Source: Martelella sp. NC20 (GTDB taxonomy: Bacteria; Pseudomonadota; Alphaproteobacteria; Rhizobiales; Rhizobiaceae). Taken from it: 64,000 nt of DNA. Positions 1-8,087 of the stretch are shown piece by piece. The position numbers were made by a program, and so were the translations under genes. Under the pieces are notes generated by a model. The model was given only the letters and a program-made list of their open reading frames with translations. It was not told where the DNA came from and searched no databases. The first letter of the stretch is position 1. Each line of letters starts with the position of its first letter. The DNA lies in NCBI RefSeq assembly GCF_013459645.1, contig NZ_CP054861.1:354501-418500 (forward strand), given 5' to 3'.

Positions 1-111
1 ATCGCCGTGGCCCTGCTCGGCGAGCAATTGGCAAGCTTCCACGCGTTCGCCTTCGTTCTCGTCCTCGGCGGGATCGCCGTTGCCGAATGGGGAAAGCCGA
101 AGCCGGCCTGA
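1..111 (+). CDS. C-terminal end of a DMT/EamA-like transporter (partial)
   Basis: An open frame enters at base 1 and stops with TGA at 109-111, giving the last 36 residues of a protein. The visible piece has a GE pair (LLGEQL), then one hydrophobic helix (AFAFVLVLGGIAVAEW) and a short basic tail (GKPKPA). This arrangement is what the last helix of EamA-type drug/metabolite permeases looks like, where GE in the penultimate loop is common. The rest of the gene lies upstream, so substrate and family remain tentative. No partner gene is visible on this side. Confidence 0.5.
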   Translation: MAVALLGEQLASFHAFAFVLVLGGIAVAEWGKPKPA

Positions 112-180
112 AAGCGCCCGCAAAAAGAGAGCGGCCGGAACGCAAAACGATGCTTTTGCCGGACACGCCCTTTGCCTAAA

Positions 181-231
181 CCTGTCAGAGACGCCGCGTC
201 GTAAAGCGGCGGAAACATCAGACAGGTGAGA
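181..231 (+). promoter_or_regulatory. Nested hairpin reaching the Shine-Dalgarno of the creatininase gene
   Basis: CCTGTC (181-186) pairs with GACAGG (221-226), and inside it GCCGC (193-197) pairs with GCGGC (206-210). The outer right arm overlaps the start of the AGGTGAG ribosome-binding site (225-231) of the gene starting at 233. It could modulate translation initiation. This is a structural observation only; no known riboswitch class is recognised. Confidence 0.3.
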
Positions 232-232
232 C

Positions 233-1033
233 ATGGCCAAGCGCTTCTACTGGAATGAACTGACGAGCCCGGAATTTTCAGCGCTTGACGCCGACCGGAC
301 GATCGCGATCCTGCCGATCGCCTCCACCGAGCAGCACGGCCCCCATCTGCCGGTCGCAACCGACGTCGCGATCGCGCGCGGCATGCTGGATACGCTTCAG
401 GAAAATATTCCTGACGATCTCGACGTTCTGGTGCTCCCGGTGCAGGAAATCGGCAAGGCCAACGAACATGTCTACGGCCCCGGCACGCTCTCCTTCGGCG
501 CCGACATCCTGATCCCGGCCTGGACCGCGATCGGCGAAAAGGTCGCCGAAACGGGCCTCAGAAAGATGATCATCGTCAACAGCCATGGCGGCAATCTCGA
601 TGTCATGCACATTGTGGCGCGCGAGCTGCGGGTGCGGTTCTCGATGGCGGTGGTCTCCACCCAGTGGGGCCGCTTCGGCCACCCCGAAGGCATGATCAGC
701 GACGAGGAGCGCGCCTATGGCATCCATGCCGGTGAGGTCGAAACCTCGCTGATGCTGCATTTCCGCCCGGAACTCGTGAAGATGGAACATGCGGAAAACT
801 TTGCGTCGCTCGCGAAATGGCAGAAGGAAAACACCCGCCATCTGCAGCCGATCCCGCCCAATTCGCTCGCCTGGATCGCCCACGATCTCAACCCCAAGGG
901 CGCCGTCGGCAATGCCAGCGCCGGCACCGCAGAAAAGGGCAAGGCCATCGCAAGGCATCAGATCACTGGGTTTATCGAGCTGATCGAGGATTTGCGGGAC
1001 TATCCGCTGGACAGGCTTTATTCGCCGGCGTGA
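233..1033 (+). CDS. Creatininase-family amidohydrolase
   Basis: A 266-residue protein of the creatininase (creatinine amidohydrolase) family, metal-dependent cytoplasmic hydrolases of cyclic or linear amides. The metal-site motifs are in order: STEQHGPHLPVATD (residues 31-44, ligands E33, H35, D44), NSHGGN (116-121, H118) and HAGEVETS (165-172, E170). The length matches the family. The ATG at 233 has AGGTGAG just upstream. The family also includes MftE-type peptidases and formamide hydrolases of flavin/F420 biosynthesis, so creatinine itself cannot be assumed. The gene is transcribed towards the LysR gene at 1493-2434 and is separated from it by palindromic repeats, so it is probably monocistronic. 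Confidence 0.85.
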   Translation: MAKRFYWNELTSPEFSALDADRTIAILPIASTEQHGPHLPVATDVAIARGMLDTLQENIPDDLDVLVLPVQEIGKANEHVYGPGTLSFGADILIPAWTAIGEKVAETGLRKMIIVNSHGGNLDVMHIVARELRVRFSMAVVSTQWGRFGHPEGMISDEERAYGIHAGEVETSLMLHFRPELVKMEHAENFASLAKWQKENTRHLQPIPPNSLAWIAHDLNPKGAVGNASAGTAEKGKAIARHQITGFIELIEDLRDYPLDRLYSPA

Positions 1034-1123
1034 GCGGGTATGCGGGGCGGCAACACCTCGCCCCACAATCTCTCCCCCTGAGGGCAGGGCCATTGCATAT
1101 GGGGAGAGCGGCTTGCTCCAGAT

Positions 1124-1261
1124 ACTCTCTCCCGCTTGCGGGAGAGATGCCCCGAAAGGGGCAGTGAGGGTGATGCAGCATATCGACCCGTGAGGGCGTT
1201 CGCGGGGTTGGGCTCCCCCCTCACTGTCGCTGTCGCGACATCTCTCCCCTCCGGGGCGAGA
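1124..1261. repeat. Palindromic intergenic element, family I, copy A1
   Basis: Diverged copy of a dispersed element. The left half has CTCTCCCGCTTGCGGGAGAGATGCC followed by CCCCGAAAGGGG; the right half is approximately its reverse complement (CCCCCCTCACTGTCGCTGTCGCGACATCTCTCCCC), across a core of about 50 bp. Each half contains its own small hairpins. Related copies lie at 1305-1431, 11898-12034, 38110-38253, 40513-40650 and 54846-54880. Together with the next copy it fills most of the 459-bp gap between the creatininase and LysR genes; I see no gene there. Confidence 0.7.
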
Positions 1262-1304
1262 AGATTGGGGGGCTGTACAGCGAAGTCATATGCAATAGCC
1301 CTGC

Positions 1305-1431
1305 CTTTGAGGGGGAGATGTCGCGAACGCGACAGAGAGGGGTAAGGGCATAAGCCGCATACTCCGTGCTCCCGGAAAGAGTTCACCCCTCTCTGCCCCT
1401 CTCGGGGCATCTCTCCCTCAAGGGGAGAGAT
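1305..1431. repeat. Palindromic intergenic element, family I, copy A2
   Basis: Starts with TTTGAGGGGGAGATGTCGCG, then the GCGAACGCGACAGAGAGGGG hairpin segment. It ends with ACCCCTCTCTGCCCC and TCTCCCTCAAGGGGAGAGA, roughly the reverse complement of the left half. Both inner hairpins (GTCGCGAACGCGAC and GCCCCTCTCGGGGC) are self-complementary. This is close to the canonical family I architecture seen at 40513-40650. Confidence 0.75.
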
Positions 1432-1492
1432 TGATGGCGGCTACGCTTTTGCTTCATATCAAGTTTCGAATGAAACGGTCAGGCAGCCCCCC

Positions 1493-2434
1493 CTACTGCG
1501 GCGTCTCCGGCAAGTGGCGGCGCTGTTGCAGCGTCGCGATCATCGCTGCCAGTTCCTGCAGAAGATAATCCACGAACAGGCTGGTTGCCGCATCTAGCGG
1601 CGCGCGGGCGCGGGCGAACAGTTTCATCGGCTGGTGGCGCACATGCGGATCGGCGACCGGGCGGAAGATCAGTTCGCCCCGGCTGCACTCATCATAGACA
1701 TCGAGCGGATTGAGGAAGGTCAGGCCGCTGCCGCGCTTGACCAGTTGTTTCAGCATTTCCGAGGAATTGGTCTCGACCACCGGCTCGATCGGCAGCGGCA
1801 GCGGCGACAACATGAGATTGATGATATTGCGCAGGCTGGTGCCGGTCTGCGCCAGCACCAGCGGCTCCTGAACCACATCGGCGACATTGACGCGCTCCTG
1901 TTCGCCAAGCGGATGGCCGGGTGGCAGCACCGCCCCGATCGGCGCGTCGAATGATGCGACCGTGCGGATGCCGGGCGTTGGCGGAATGTTGAAGCCGAGG
2001 CCGAGATCGACATCGCCGGTGACCACCGAGGCGATCGTGGTATCGCCGATATCGGAGCGCAGGTGAATGCGGATGCGCGGGTTCTGGGCCACGAAGCGGG
2101 CGATGATTTCCGGCAGCGGCCCGGCCGCAAGCCCGACGGTGGTGACCAGCGTGACCTTGCCGGCCTGCGGCATTTTGAGCGCCCGGATGCGCGCTTCCAG
2201 CCGGTCATAGCTTTTCAGCACCTCGCGGACATGCTCGACGCACATCTCGCCGGCCGCCGTCAGCCTCAGTCCGCGCGGCAGCCGCTCGAACAGCGGCGCG
2301 CCGAATTCCTCCTCCAGCGCCAGGATCTGCCTGTTGACCGCCGAGGAGGCGACATTCAACCTTTGCGCCGCCTTGCGGATCGATCCGCAACGGGCGATTT
2401 CATCGATATATTGCAGCTTTCGGGAATGCAGCAT
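1493..2434 (-). CDS. LysR-family transcriptional regulator
   Basis: A 313-residue LysR-type regulator with an N-terminal winged helix-turn-helix at about residues 5-64 (CGSIRKAAQRLNVASSAVNR, then LEEEFGAPLFERLPRG) and a C-terminal periplasmic-binding-protein-like effector domain (about 90-300). The open frame extends further upstream, but the ATG at 2434 places the standard LysR N-terminus (MLHSRKLQYIDEIA) at the start, so it is chosen. It is divergent from the NMT1-type ABC transporter/amidohydrolase operon beginning at 2611, sharing the 2435-2610 intergenic region. It is therefore the probable regulator of that operon, with the pathway substrate as likely co-inducer. Confidence 0.88.
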   Translation of the reverse strand: MLHSRKLQYIDEIARCGSIRKAAQRLNVASSAVNRQILALEEEFGAPLFERLPRGLRLTAAGEMCVEHVREVLKSYDRLEARIRALKMPQAGKVTLVTTVGLAAGPLPEIIARFVAQNPRIRIHLRSDIGDTTIASVVTGDVDLGLGFNIPPTPGIRTVASFDAPIGAVLPPGHPLGEQERVNVADVVQEPLVLAQTGTSLRNIINLMLSPLPLPIEPVVETNSSEMLKQLVKRGSGLTFLNPLDVYDECSRGELIFRPVADPHVRHQPMKLFARARAPLDAATSLFVDYLLQELAAMIATLQQRRHLPETPQ

Positions 2435-2610
2435 GGGGGTTAAACTTGCCTCGGATGACCAAATTTTACGCAGTGCGACTACAATTACATCATTCCCGCA
2501 ACCTGTGCAAAAAAGGCAGCGATGCGCACGAAAATTGATACTTCTCAAACAGCAGTTATACCGCTCAAATACCAATCATAAGGCTTCAGCAAACGCGAAG
2601 GGGAACGAAC
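2435..2610. promoter_or_regulatory. Divergent promoter region, LysR gene / ABC-amidohydrolase operon
   Basis: This 176-bp stretch separates two divergent start codons and is clearly more AT-rich than its surroundings (for example AAATTTTACGCAGTGCGACT and CAGTTATACCGCTCAAATACC). It should contain both promoters and the LysR site. A Shine-Dalgarno-like AAGGGGAACG lies just before the ATG at 2611. I could not single out a convincing T-N11-A site. Confidence 0.45.
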
Positions 2611-3633
2611 ATGTCAATTCAATCGAGGATGGGAGGGCTTGCGGCTCTTACCGGTCTGTCACTGGCCGGTCTGTCGCTCGCCACAGCACCGGCGCTTGCG
2701 CTCGACGAGGTTTCCTACGGCACCAACTGGCTGGCCCAGGCCGAGCATGGCGGCTTCTACCAGGCCGTTGCCGACGGCACCTATGAGAAATACGGGCTCG
2801 ACGTCACCATCGTGCAGGGCGGGCCGCAGGCCGCCAACCGCGCGCTTCTGATCGCCGGCAAGGTCGATTTCTACATGGGCTCGCCCCAGGGCGAGTTCGA
2901 TGCCGTGGTCGAGGACATTCCGCTGATCGATGTCGCCGCGATCTTCCAGAAGGACCCGCAGATCCTGATGGCCCATCCCGATCAGGGCATCGAGGAGTTC
3001 GCCGATCTCGCCAAGCTGCCGACTATCTTCATGGGCAAGGACGGATTTCTGTCCTATTTTCAGTGGATGAAGGCCAATTTCGACGGCTTCGACGACGCCC
3101 AGTACAAGCCCTATACCTTCAACCCGGCCCCGTTCATCGTCGATCCCCAGTCGGCACAGCAGGGCTATCTGACCTCCGAACCCTATTCGGTGGAGAAGGA
3201 AGCGGGCTGGACGCCGAAGGTGTTCCTGCTCGCAGACAGCGGCTACTCGCCCTATTCGACGATGATCACCGCCCAGCAGAAAATGGTCGATGACAATCCC
3301 GACCTCGTCCAGCGCTTCGTCGATGCCTCGGTTACGGGCTGGTACAATTACCTCTATGGCGACAACACGGCCGCGAACGATCTGATCAAGAAAGACAATC
3401 CGGAAATGACGGATGAGCAGATCGCCTATTCCATCGAGAAGATGAAGGAATACGGCATTGTCGTGTCCGGCGAGGCCGAGGACGGCGGCATCGGCTGCAT
3501 GACCGATGAACACTTCAAGACCTTCTTCGACGACATGGTCGATATCGGCCTGTACGAAGCAGACCTCGACTATACCAAGGCCTATACGACCCAGTTCGTC
3601 TGCAAGGGCGTTGGCAAGGACCTGATGAAATAA
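2611..3633 (+). CDS. ABC transporter substrate-binding protein, NMT1/THI5-like
   Basis: A 340-residue periplasmic binding protein. Residues 1-31 form a signal peptide ending in an APALA-type cleavage site. The mature part begins with VSYGTNWLAQAEHGGFYQAVADGTYEKYGLDV, typical of NMT1/SsuA-like proteins of nitrate/sulfonate/pyrimidine transporters, followed by GGPQAANRALLIAGKVDFYMG. In an NMT1-like protein this glycine-rich segment helps form the ligand cleft. It is the first gene of an operon with ATPase (3701) and permease (4507). Because a cytosine-deaminase-like enzyme follows, a pyrimidine- or other N-heterocycle ligand is a reasonable inference; sequence alone does not fix it. Confidence 0.85.
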   Translation: MSIQSRMGGLAALTGLSLAGLSLATAPALALDEVSYGTNWLAQAEHGGFYQAVADGTYEKYGLDVTIVQGGPQAANRALLIAGKVDFYMGSPQGEFDAVVEDIPLIDVAAIFQKDPQILMAHPDQGIEEFADLAKLPTIFMGKDGFLSYFQWMKANFDGFDDAQYKPYTFNPAPFIVDPQSAQQGYLTSEPYSVEKEAGWTPKVFLLADSGYSPYSTMITAQQKMVDDNPDLVQRFVDASVTGWYNYLYGDNTAANDLIKKDNPEMTDEQIAYSIEKMKEYGIVVSGEAEDGGIGCMTDEHFKTFFDDMVDIGLYEADLDYTKAYTTQFVCKGVGKDLMK

Positions 3634-3700
3634 GTCGAAACGCGCTTTCTCCGCCCCGCCTCGTCGCGGGGCGGCCAGTTTACTCATTCAGGAAAACCGC

Positions 3701-4507
3701 ATGGCGCCCGCCGAGGCACTGTTACAAAAGCCGCTGGTGAAGCTGGAGCATGTCACCAAGATCTTCTCCAACGGCACGATCGCGCTCAAGGATATGAGTC
3801 TGACCGTGTGTCAGGGGCAGTTCGTCAGCCTGCTCGGGCCGTCCGGCTGTGGCAAATCGACGGCGCTCCGCATCATGGCCTCGCTCGGCGACGTCACCCG
3901 CGGGGCGATCGACTGGCCGAACTCGCGCATTTCCGCCACGGGAAAGCCGGAGGGCGATATCAGCTTCGTGTTCCAGGAACCGACGCTGATGCCGTGGGCA
4001 ACCGTGTTCGACAATGTCTACCTGCCGCTGAAGCTGCGCGGCAAGTCGAAATCGGGTGTCCGCGACGAGATCATGGCGGTGCTTGCGACCGTCGGCCTTG
4101 AGGATTTCCCCGATGCCTATCCGCGTGAATTGTCCGGCGGCATGAAGATGCGGGTCTCGATCGCCCGCGCGCTGGTGACGAAGCCGAAGCTGCTGCTGAT
4201 GGACGAGCCGTTCGCGGCCCTCGACGAGATCACCCGCCAGAAGCTCAACGACGATGTGCTGCGGCTCTGGCATGCGACCGGCATTACCGTGATCTTCGTG
4301 ACCCATTCGGTGTTCGAATCCGCCTATCTCTCCAACCGCATCGTGGTGATGCGGGCGCGGCCGGGACAGGTATTCGACGATTTTCCGCTGGATACCAGCC
4401 AGGAGCGCGACGAGAGCTACCGCACCTCCGAGGAATACCGGCTCGCCTGCGAAAAGGTTTCCCGCTCGCTTCAGGGCGCCATTCAGGCAGCGGGGGGCGA
4501 CCACTGA
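3701..4507 (+). CDS. ABC transporter ATP-binding protein (SsuB/TauB/NrtD type)
   Basis: A 268-residue ABC ATPase that powers import through the permease encoded next. Walker A is GPSGCGKST (residues 46-54), the Q-loop is in SFVFQEPTLMPW, the signature is LSGGMKMRVSIARAL, and Walker B with catalytic glutamate is LLLMDEPFAALDE, followed by the H-loop VTHS. The MPW and FAALDE wording is typical of the nitrate/sulfonate/taurine subgroup that partners NMT1-like binding proteins. It starts 67 bp after the binding-protein gene, and its TGA overlaps the ATG of the permease by one base (TGATG), implying translational coupling. Confidence 0.92.
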   Translation: MAPAEALLQKPLVKLEHVTKIFSNGTIALKDMSLTVCQGQFVSLLGPSGCGKSTALRIMASLGDVTRGAIDWPNSRISATGKPEGDISFVFQEPTLMPWATVFDNVYLPLKLRGKSKSGVRDEIMAVLATVGLEDFPDAYPRELSGGMKMRVSIARALVTKPKLLLMDEPFAALDEITRQKLNDDVLRLWHATGITVIFVTHSVFESAYLSNRIVVMRARPGQVFDDFPLDTSQERDESYRTSEEYRLACEKVSRSLQGAIQAAGGDH

Positions 4508-5364
4508 TGAGCGATATTGTCGAAACCAAAGGCGAAACCACGGACGATACCTATGCGCCCCCCGGTTTCTTTGCCCGCAACGGCGAAACCATCCTCAGGA
4601 TCATCATCCCGATCGGCGTGCTGGCACTGCTGATCGCGCTGTGGCAGGCGATCGTGGTCATCTACCAGACCCCGCATTATATCCTGCCCGGCCCCGCCCT
4701 CGTCGCCGAAGCCTTCATCAAGGACTGGGGCACGCTGGCACCCGCACTCTGGGTCACCACCAAGATCACCTTCATCTCGCTGGGGCTGGCGCTTGTCGGC
4801 GGCGTCGGCATTGCGGTGATCATGGTGCAGTCGCGCTGGATCGAGACCGCGCTTTATCCCATCACCGTGATCCTGCAGGTGACGCCGATCGTCGCGATCG
4901 CGCCGCTGATCCTGATCTACACGCCGACCACGCAGGTGGCGCTGCTGATCTGCGCCTTTCTGGTGGCGTTCTTCCCGATCCTGTCCAACATGGCGCAGGG
5001 GCTGAAAAGCGTCGACCACAATCTCCTGAACCTGTTCGAGCTTTACGGCGCCTCGCGCTGGCAGACGCTGATCCACCTGAAACTGCCGGCATCGCTGCCC
5101 TATTTCATGACGGGCCTGAGGATCGGCGGCGGGCTGGCGCTGATCGCCGCCGTGGTCGCGGAGTTCGCGGCAGGCTCCGCCGGCGCCGGCTCCGGCCTTG
5201 CCTTCCGGCTGCTGGAATCGCAATACCGGCTCAACATTCCGCGCCTGTTTGCGGCCCTTTTCATGCTTGCCTGTCTCGGCGTCGCCATCTTCGCGCTGAC
5301 CTCCTTCATCGCCTGGCTGTTCCTGCATCGCTGGCATGAAAGCAGTCTCAAGAGAGAAAACTGA
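4507..5364 (+). CDS. ABC transporter permease (SsuC/TauC type)
   Basis: A 285-residue inner-membrane permease of the binding-protein-dependent type (BPD_transp_1). There is a cytoplasmic N-terminal segment, a first helix at about residues 35-55 (IIIPIGVLALLIALWQAIVV), and five more helices. The ATPase-coupling EAA loop reads ELYGASRWQTLIHLKLPASLPYFMTGLRIG. Its start overlaps the ATPase stop, and its stop overlaps the amidohydrolase start (TGATG at 5362-5366), so the transporter and enzyme genes form one tightly packed operon. Confidence 0.9.
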   Translation: MSDIVETKGETTDDTYAPPGFFARNGETILRIIIPIGVLALLIALWQAIVVIYQTPHYILPGPALVAEAFIKDWGTLAPALWVTTKITFISLGLALVGGVGIAVIMVQSRWIETALYPITVILQVTPIVAIAPLILIYTPTTQVALLICAFLVAFFPILSNMAQGLKSVDHNLLNLFELYGASRWQTLIHLKLPASLPYFMTGLRIGGGLALIAAVVAEFAAGSAGAGSGLAFRLLESQYRLNIPRLFAALFMLACLGVAIFALTSFIAWLFLHRWHESSLKREN

Positions 5365-6674
5365 TGACCGGCTTCGTCACGCTTCCCGAGGCCCCGGCCT
5401 TCGTTCTCAAGAATGCCACCGTGCCGGCGATCTGTCTCGACAACGCCTCCGGCTTCGAGGCGCGGGAGGGGTTGGTGTTGGCGGATATCACCGTCGAAAA
5501 CGGCAGGATCGCCGCCATCTCGGCCCCGGGCACAGCACCCGCCGACCTGCCTGCTGCCGATCTTCGCGGCGGCATGGCATGGCCGACCTTCACCGACATG
5601 CACACCCATATCGACAAGGGCCATATCTGGGAGCGCCGCCGCAACCCCGACGGGACCTTCATGGGCGCGCTCGAAAACGTCCGCGCCGACCGCGAGGCCA
5701 ACTGGTCGGCCGATGATGTCGCCGCCCGGATGGAATTCTCGCTGAAATGCGCCTTCGCCCACGGCACCGGCCTGCTGCGCACCCATCTCGACAGCCTGCC
5801 GCCCCAGCACGAAATCTCTTTCGAGGTGTTCTCCGACCTTCGGGAAAGATGGGCGGATCGCATCGAAGTGCAGGCCGTGGCGCTGTTTGCCATCGACATG
5901 ATCTTCGAGCCGTTCTTCGACGGTCTGATCGCGCTTCTGAAGCGCCGTGGCGGACTGATCGGCGGCGTGACCCAGATGCTGCCGGACCTCGATGCCCGCC
6001 TCGACCGCCTGTTCCAGGCCGCAGGCGAGGCCGGCCTCGATATCGATCTCCATGTCGACGAGACCGAGGATCGCGAGGTGCTGACGCTGAAGGCGATCGC
6101 GGACGCCAAAATCCGCAACGGCTTTGCGGGGGCCGTCACCGTCGGCCATTGCTGTTCACTGGCGCGGCAGGATGAGGAGACGGCGCGGCGCACCATAGAG
6201 CGCGTCGCCGAAGCCGGGATTGCGGTGGTGTCGCTGCCGATGTGCAACATGTATCTCCAGGACCGCCACCAGGGGCGCACCCCGCGCTGGCGGGGCGTGA
6301 CGCTGTTCAAGGAACTCGCCGCCGCCGGCGTCAAGACGGCGGTCGCCTCCGACAATACCCGCGATCCGTTCTACGCTTACGGCGATCTCGACCCCGTCGA
6401 GGTGATCCGCGAGGCGGTGCGCATTCTCCAGCTCGACCATCCGCTGGACGACACCGCCCGCACCATCACCCGCACCCCCGCCGATATTCTGGGAAGACCG
6501 GAGCGCGGCATGATCGCCGTGGACGGCCCCGCCGATCTGGTGCTTTTCAGCGCGCGCCGCTGGAGCGAATTTCTTTCCCGTCCGCAGGCTGACCGCATCG
6601 TGATGCGGAATGGCATGGGCATCGACCGCAGCCTGCCGGATTATCGCGAACTTGACCCGCTGATGGATATGTGA
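5364..6674 (+). CDS. Cytosine-deaminase-like amidohydrolase
   Basis: A 436-residue amidohydrolase-superfamily enzyme most like cytosine deaminase (CodA). The usual metal ligands can be placed: HTH in DMHTHIDKGH (H80, H82), H230 in LHVDETED with the catalytic E233 equivalent, and D330 in ASDNTRDPFY; H262 lies in VGHCCS. The SDN/DPF/GDLD segment matches the cytosine deaminase/N-isopropylammelide hydrolase branch, in which creatinine, cytosine and triazine rings are known substrates. It directly follows the ABC permease and precedes an FAD oxidase, so it probably acts on the imported compound in the cytoplasm. The true substrate is unknown. Confidence 0.82.
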   Translation: MTGFVTLPEAPAFVLKNATVPAICLDNASGFEAREGLVLADITVENGRIAAISAPGTAPADLPAADLRGGMAWPTFTDMHTHIDKGHIWERRRNPDGTFMGALENVRADREANWSADDVAARMEFSLKCAFAHGTGLLRTHLDSLPPQHEISFEVFSDLRERWADRIEVQAVALFAIDMIFEPFFDGLIALLKRRGGLIGGVTQMLPDLDARLDRLFQAAGEAGLDIDLHVDETEDREVLTLKAIADAKIRNGFAGAVTVGHCCSLARQDEETARRTIERVAEAGIAVVSLPMCNMYLQDRHQGRTPRWRGVTLFKELAAAGVKTAVASDNTRDPFYAYGDLDPVEVIREAVRILQLDHPLDDTARTITRTPADILGRPERGMIAVDGPADLVLFSARRWSEFLSRPQADRIVMRNGMGIDRSLPDYRELDPLMDM

Positions 6675-6676
6675 AC

Positions 6677-8086
6677 ATGCCCGACTATCAACAGATCAAG
6701 GCCGAACTGGAAGGCATCGCCGTTGAGGACAATCCCAATCTGGTCATCCGCAAGAGCCGGGACTTCTACTGGTACTCGCCGATCCTCAAGGCCCAGCTCG
6801 AAAATGTCACCGGCGACCTGATCGTCTCACCCGCAAGCGAGGACGAGGTCATCAAGGTGCTGAAGGTCGCCTTTCGCCACGATGTGCCGGTGACCGCGCG
6901 CGGCGGCGGCACCGGCAATTATGGCCAGTGCATGCCGCTTTCGGGCGGGATCGTGCTCGACATGACCAAGATGAACCGGATCAGGGAAATCCATCCCGGC
7001 CGGGTGATCACCGAGCCCGGCATCATCTGCGCCCAGCTCGACAGGGAGCTGAAAGAAAAGTCAGGTCAGGAACTGCGCTTCCACCCCTCCACCACCGGTC
7101 AGGCGACCCTTGGCGGCTTCATTGCCGGCGGTTCCGGCGGTGTCGGCTCGATCCACTGGGGCGGTCTTCGCGATCTCGGCAATGTGCTGCGCCTCAGGAT
7201 CGTGACGCTCGAGGCCGAGCCGCGCGTGATGGAGCTGACGGCGCGCGACCTGCTGAAGGTCTCCCACGCCTACGGCACCAACGGCATCATCACCGAGGTC
7301 GAGATGCCGCTGGCGCCGGCCTATGACTGGGTCGATATCATCGTCGGCCACGAGAGCTTCATGGATGCGGTGCGCTTTTCCGACCGGCTGGCGAAATCCT
7401 CCGGCATTCTGGTCAAGGAAATCGCCCCGATCGCCGCCCCTGTGCCGCATGCCTTCTTCACCCGCCACAAGCCGTGGCTGAAGGAGGGCGAGGCCGTCAC
7501 CGTGGTCATGGTCGCCCCGCATGCGCTAGCCCCATTCGAGGCGCTGGTGAAACTGATGAAGGGCGAAATCCGGTTCCGCGCCGATCAGGAGGAGAACCTG
7601 CGCGGCATACCGCGCGCCTATGAGCTTGGCTGGAACCACACCACGCTGCGCGCGCTGAAGATGGAGCCCGACGCCTTCACCTATCTTCAGGTGCAGTATC
7701 CCGGCCCCGACCATGTCGAAAAAGTGCGCGAAATGACCGCGCTTTTCGGCGACGAGGTGATCGGCCATCTGGAATTCCTGCGCTTCGACGGCGCGGTGCA
7801 ATGTTCCGGCCTACCGCTGGTGCGCTACACCACGCCGGAGCGGCTGGAGGAGATCATCGAAATCCACGAAGCCCATGGTTGCCCGGTGTTCAATCCGCAC
7901 CGCTACACGCTGGAGGAAGGCGGCATGAAGCAGACCGACGCGTTGCAGCTCGCCTTCAAGAAGGAAACCGACCCGAAAGGCCTGATGAACCCCGGCAAGA
8001 TGATCGCCTGGGAAAACCCGGATTTCGATTTCAAGGCGGGCAGGAATTTTCTGTTCAAGGGCCTTGCAGAGAGCGGAGCGGAGTGA
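6677..8086 (+). CDS. FAD-binding oxidoreductase, GlcD/FAD_binding_4 family
   Basis: About 469 residues. The N-terminal PCMH-type FAD domain (about 40-230) shows ASEDEVIKVLKVAFRHDVPV, ARGGGTGNYGQC and STTGQATLGGFIAGGSGGVGS, the glycine-rich loops that hold FAD. The C-terminal end DPKGLMNPGKMIAWE is the standard ending of FAD-linked oxidases. Such enzymes oxidise hydroxy acids, alcohols or amines. The start could be GTG 6671 or ATG 6677; ATG is preferred, and both overlap or abut the previous stop (6672-6674). It is in the same operon as the amidohydrolase and probably catalyses a later oxidation step of the same pathway. Confidence 0.85.
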   Translation: MPDYQQIKAELEGIAVEDNPNLVIRKSRDFYWYSPILKAQLENVTGDLIVSPASEDEVIKVLKVAFRHDVPVTARGGGTGNYGQCMPLSGGIVLDMTKMNRIREIHPGRVITEPGIICAQLDRELKEKSGQELRFHPSTTGQATLGGFIAGGSGGVGSIHWGGLRDLGNVLRLRIVTLEAEPRVMELTARDLLKVSHAYGTNGIITEVEMPLAPAYDWVDIIVGHESFMDAVRFSDRLAKSSGILVKEIAPIAAPVPHAFFTRHKPWLKEGEAVTVVMVAPHALAPFEALVKLMKGEIRFRADQEENLRGIPRAYELGWNHTTLRALKMEPDAFTYLQVQYPGPDHVEKVREMTALFGDEVIGHLEFLRFDGAVQCSGLPLVRYTTPERLEEIIEIHEAHGCPVFNPHRYTLEEGGMKQTDALQLAFKKETDPKGLMNPGKMIAWENPDFDFKAGRNFLFKGLAESGAE

Positions 8087-8087
8087 G

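Noticed and set aside
1018..1410. Apparent genes in the repeat-rich gap
   Set aside because: Both strands' frames simply follow the palindromic elements; Pro/Arg-rich with no domain.
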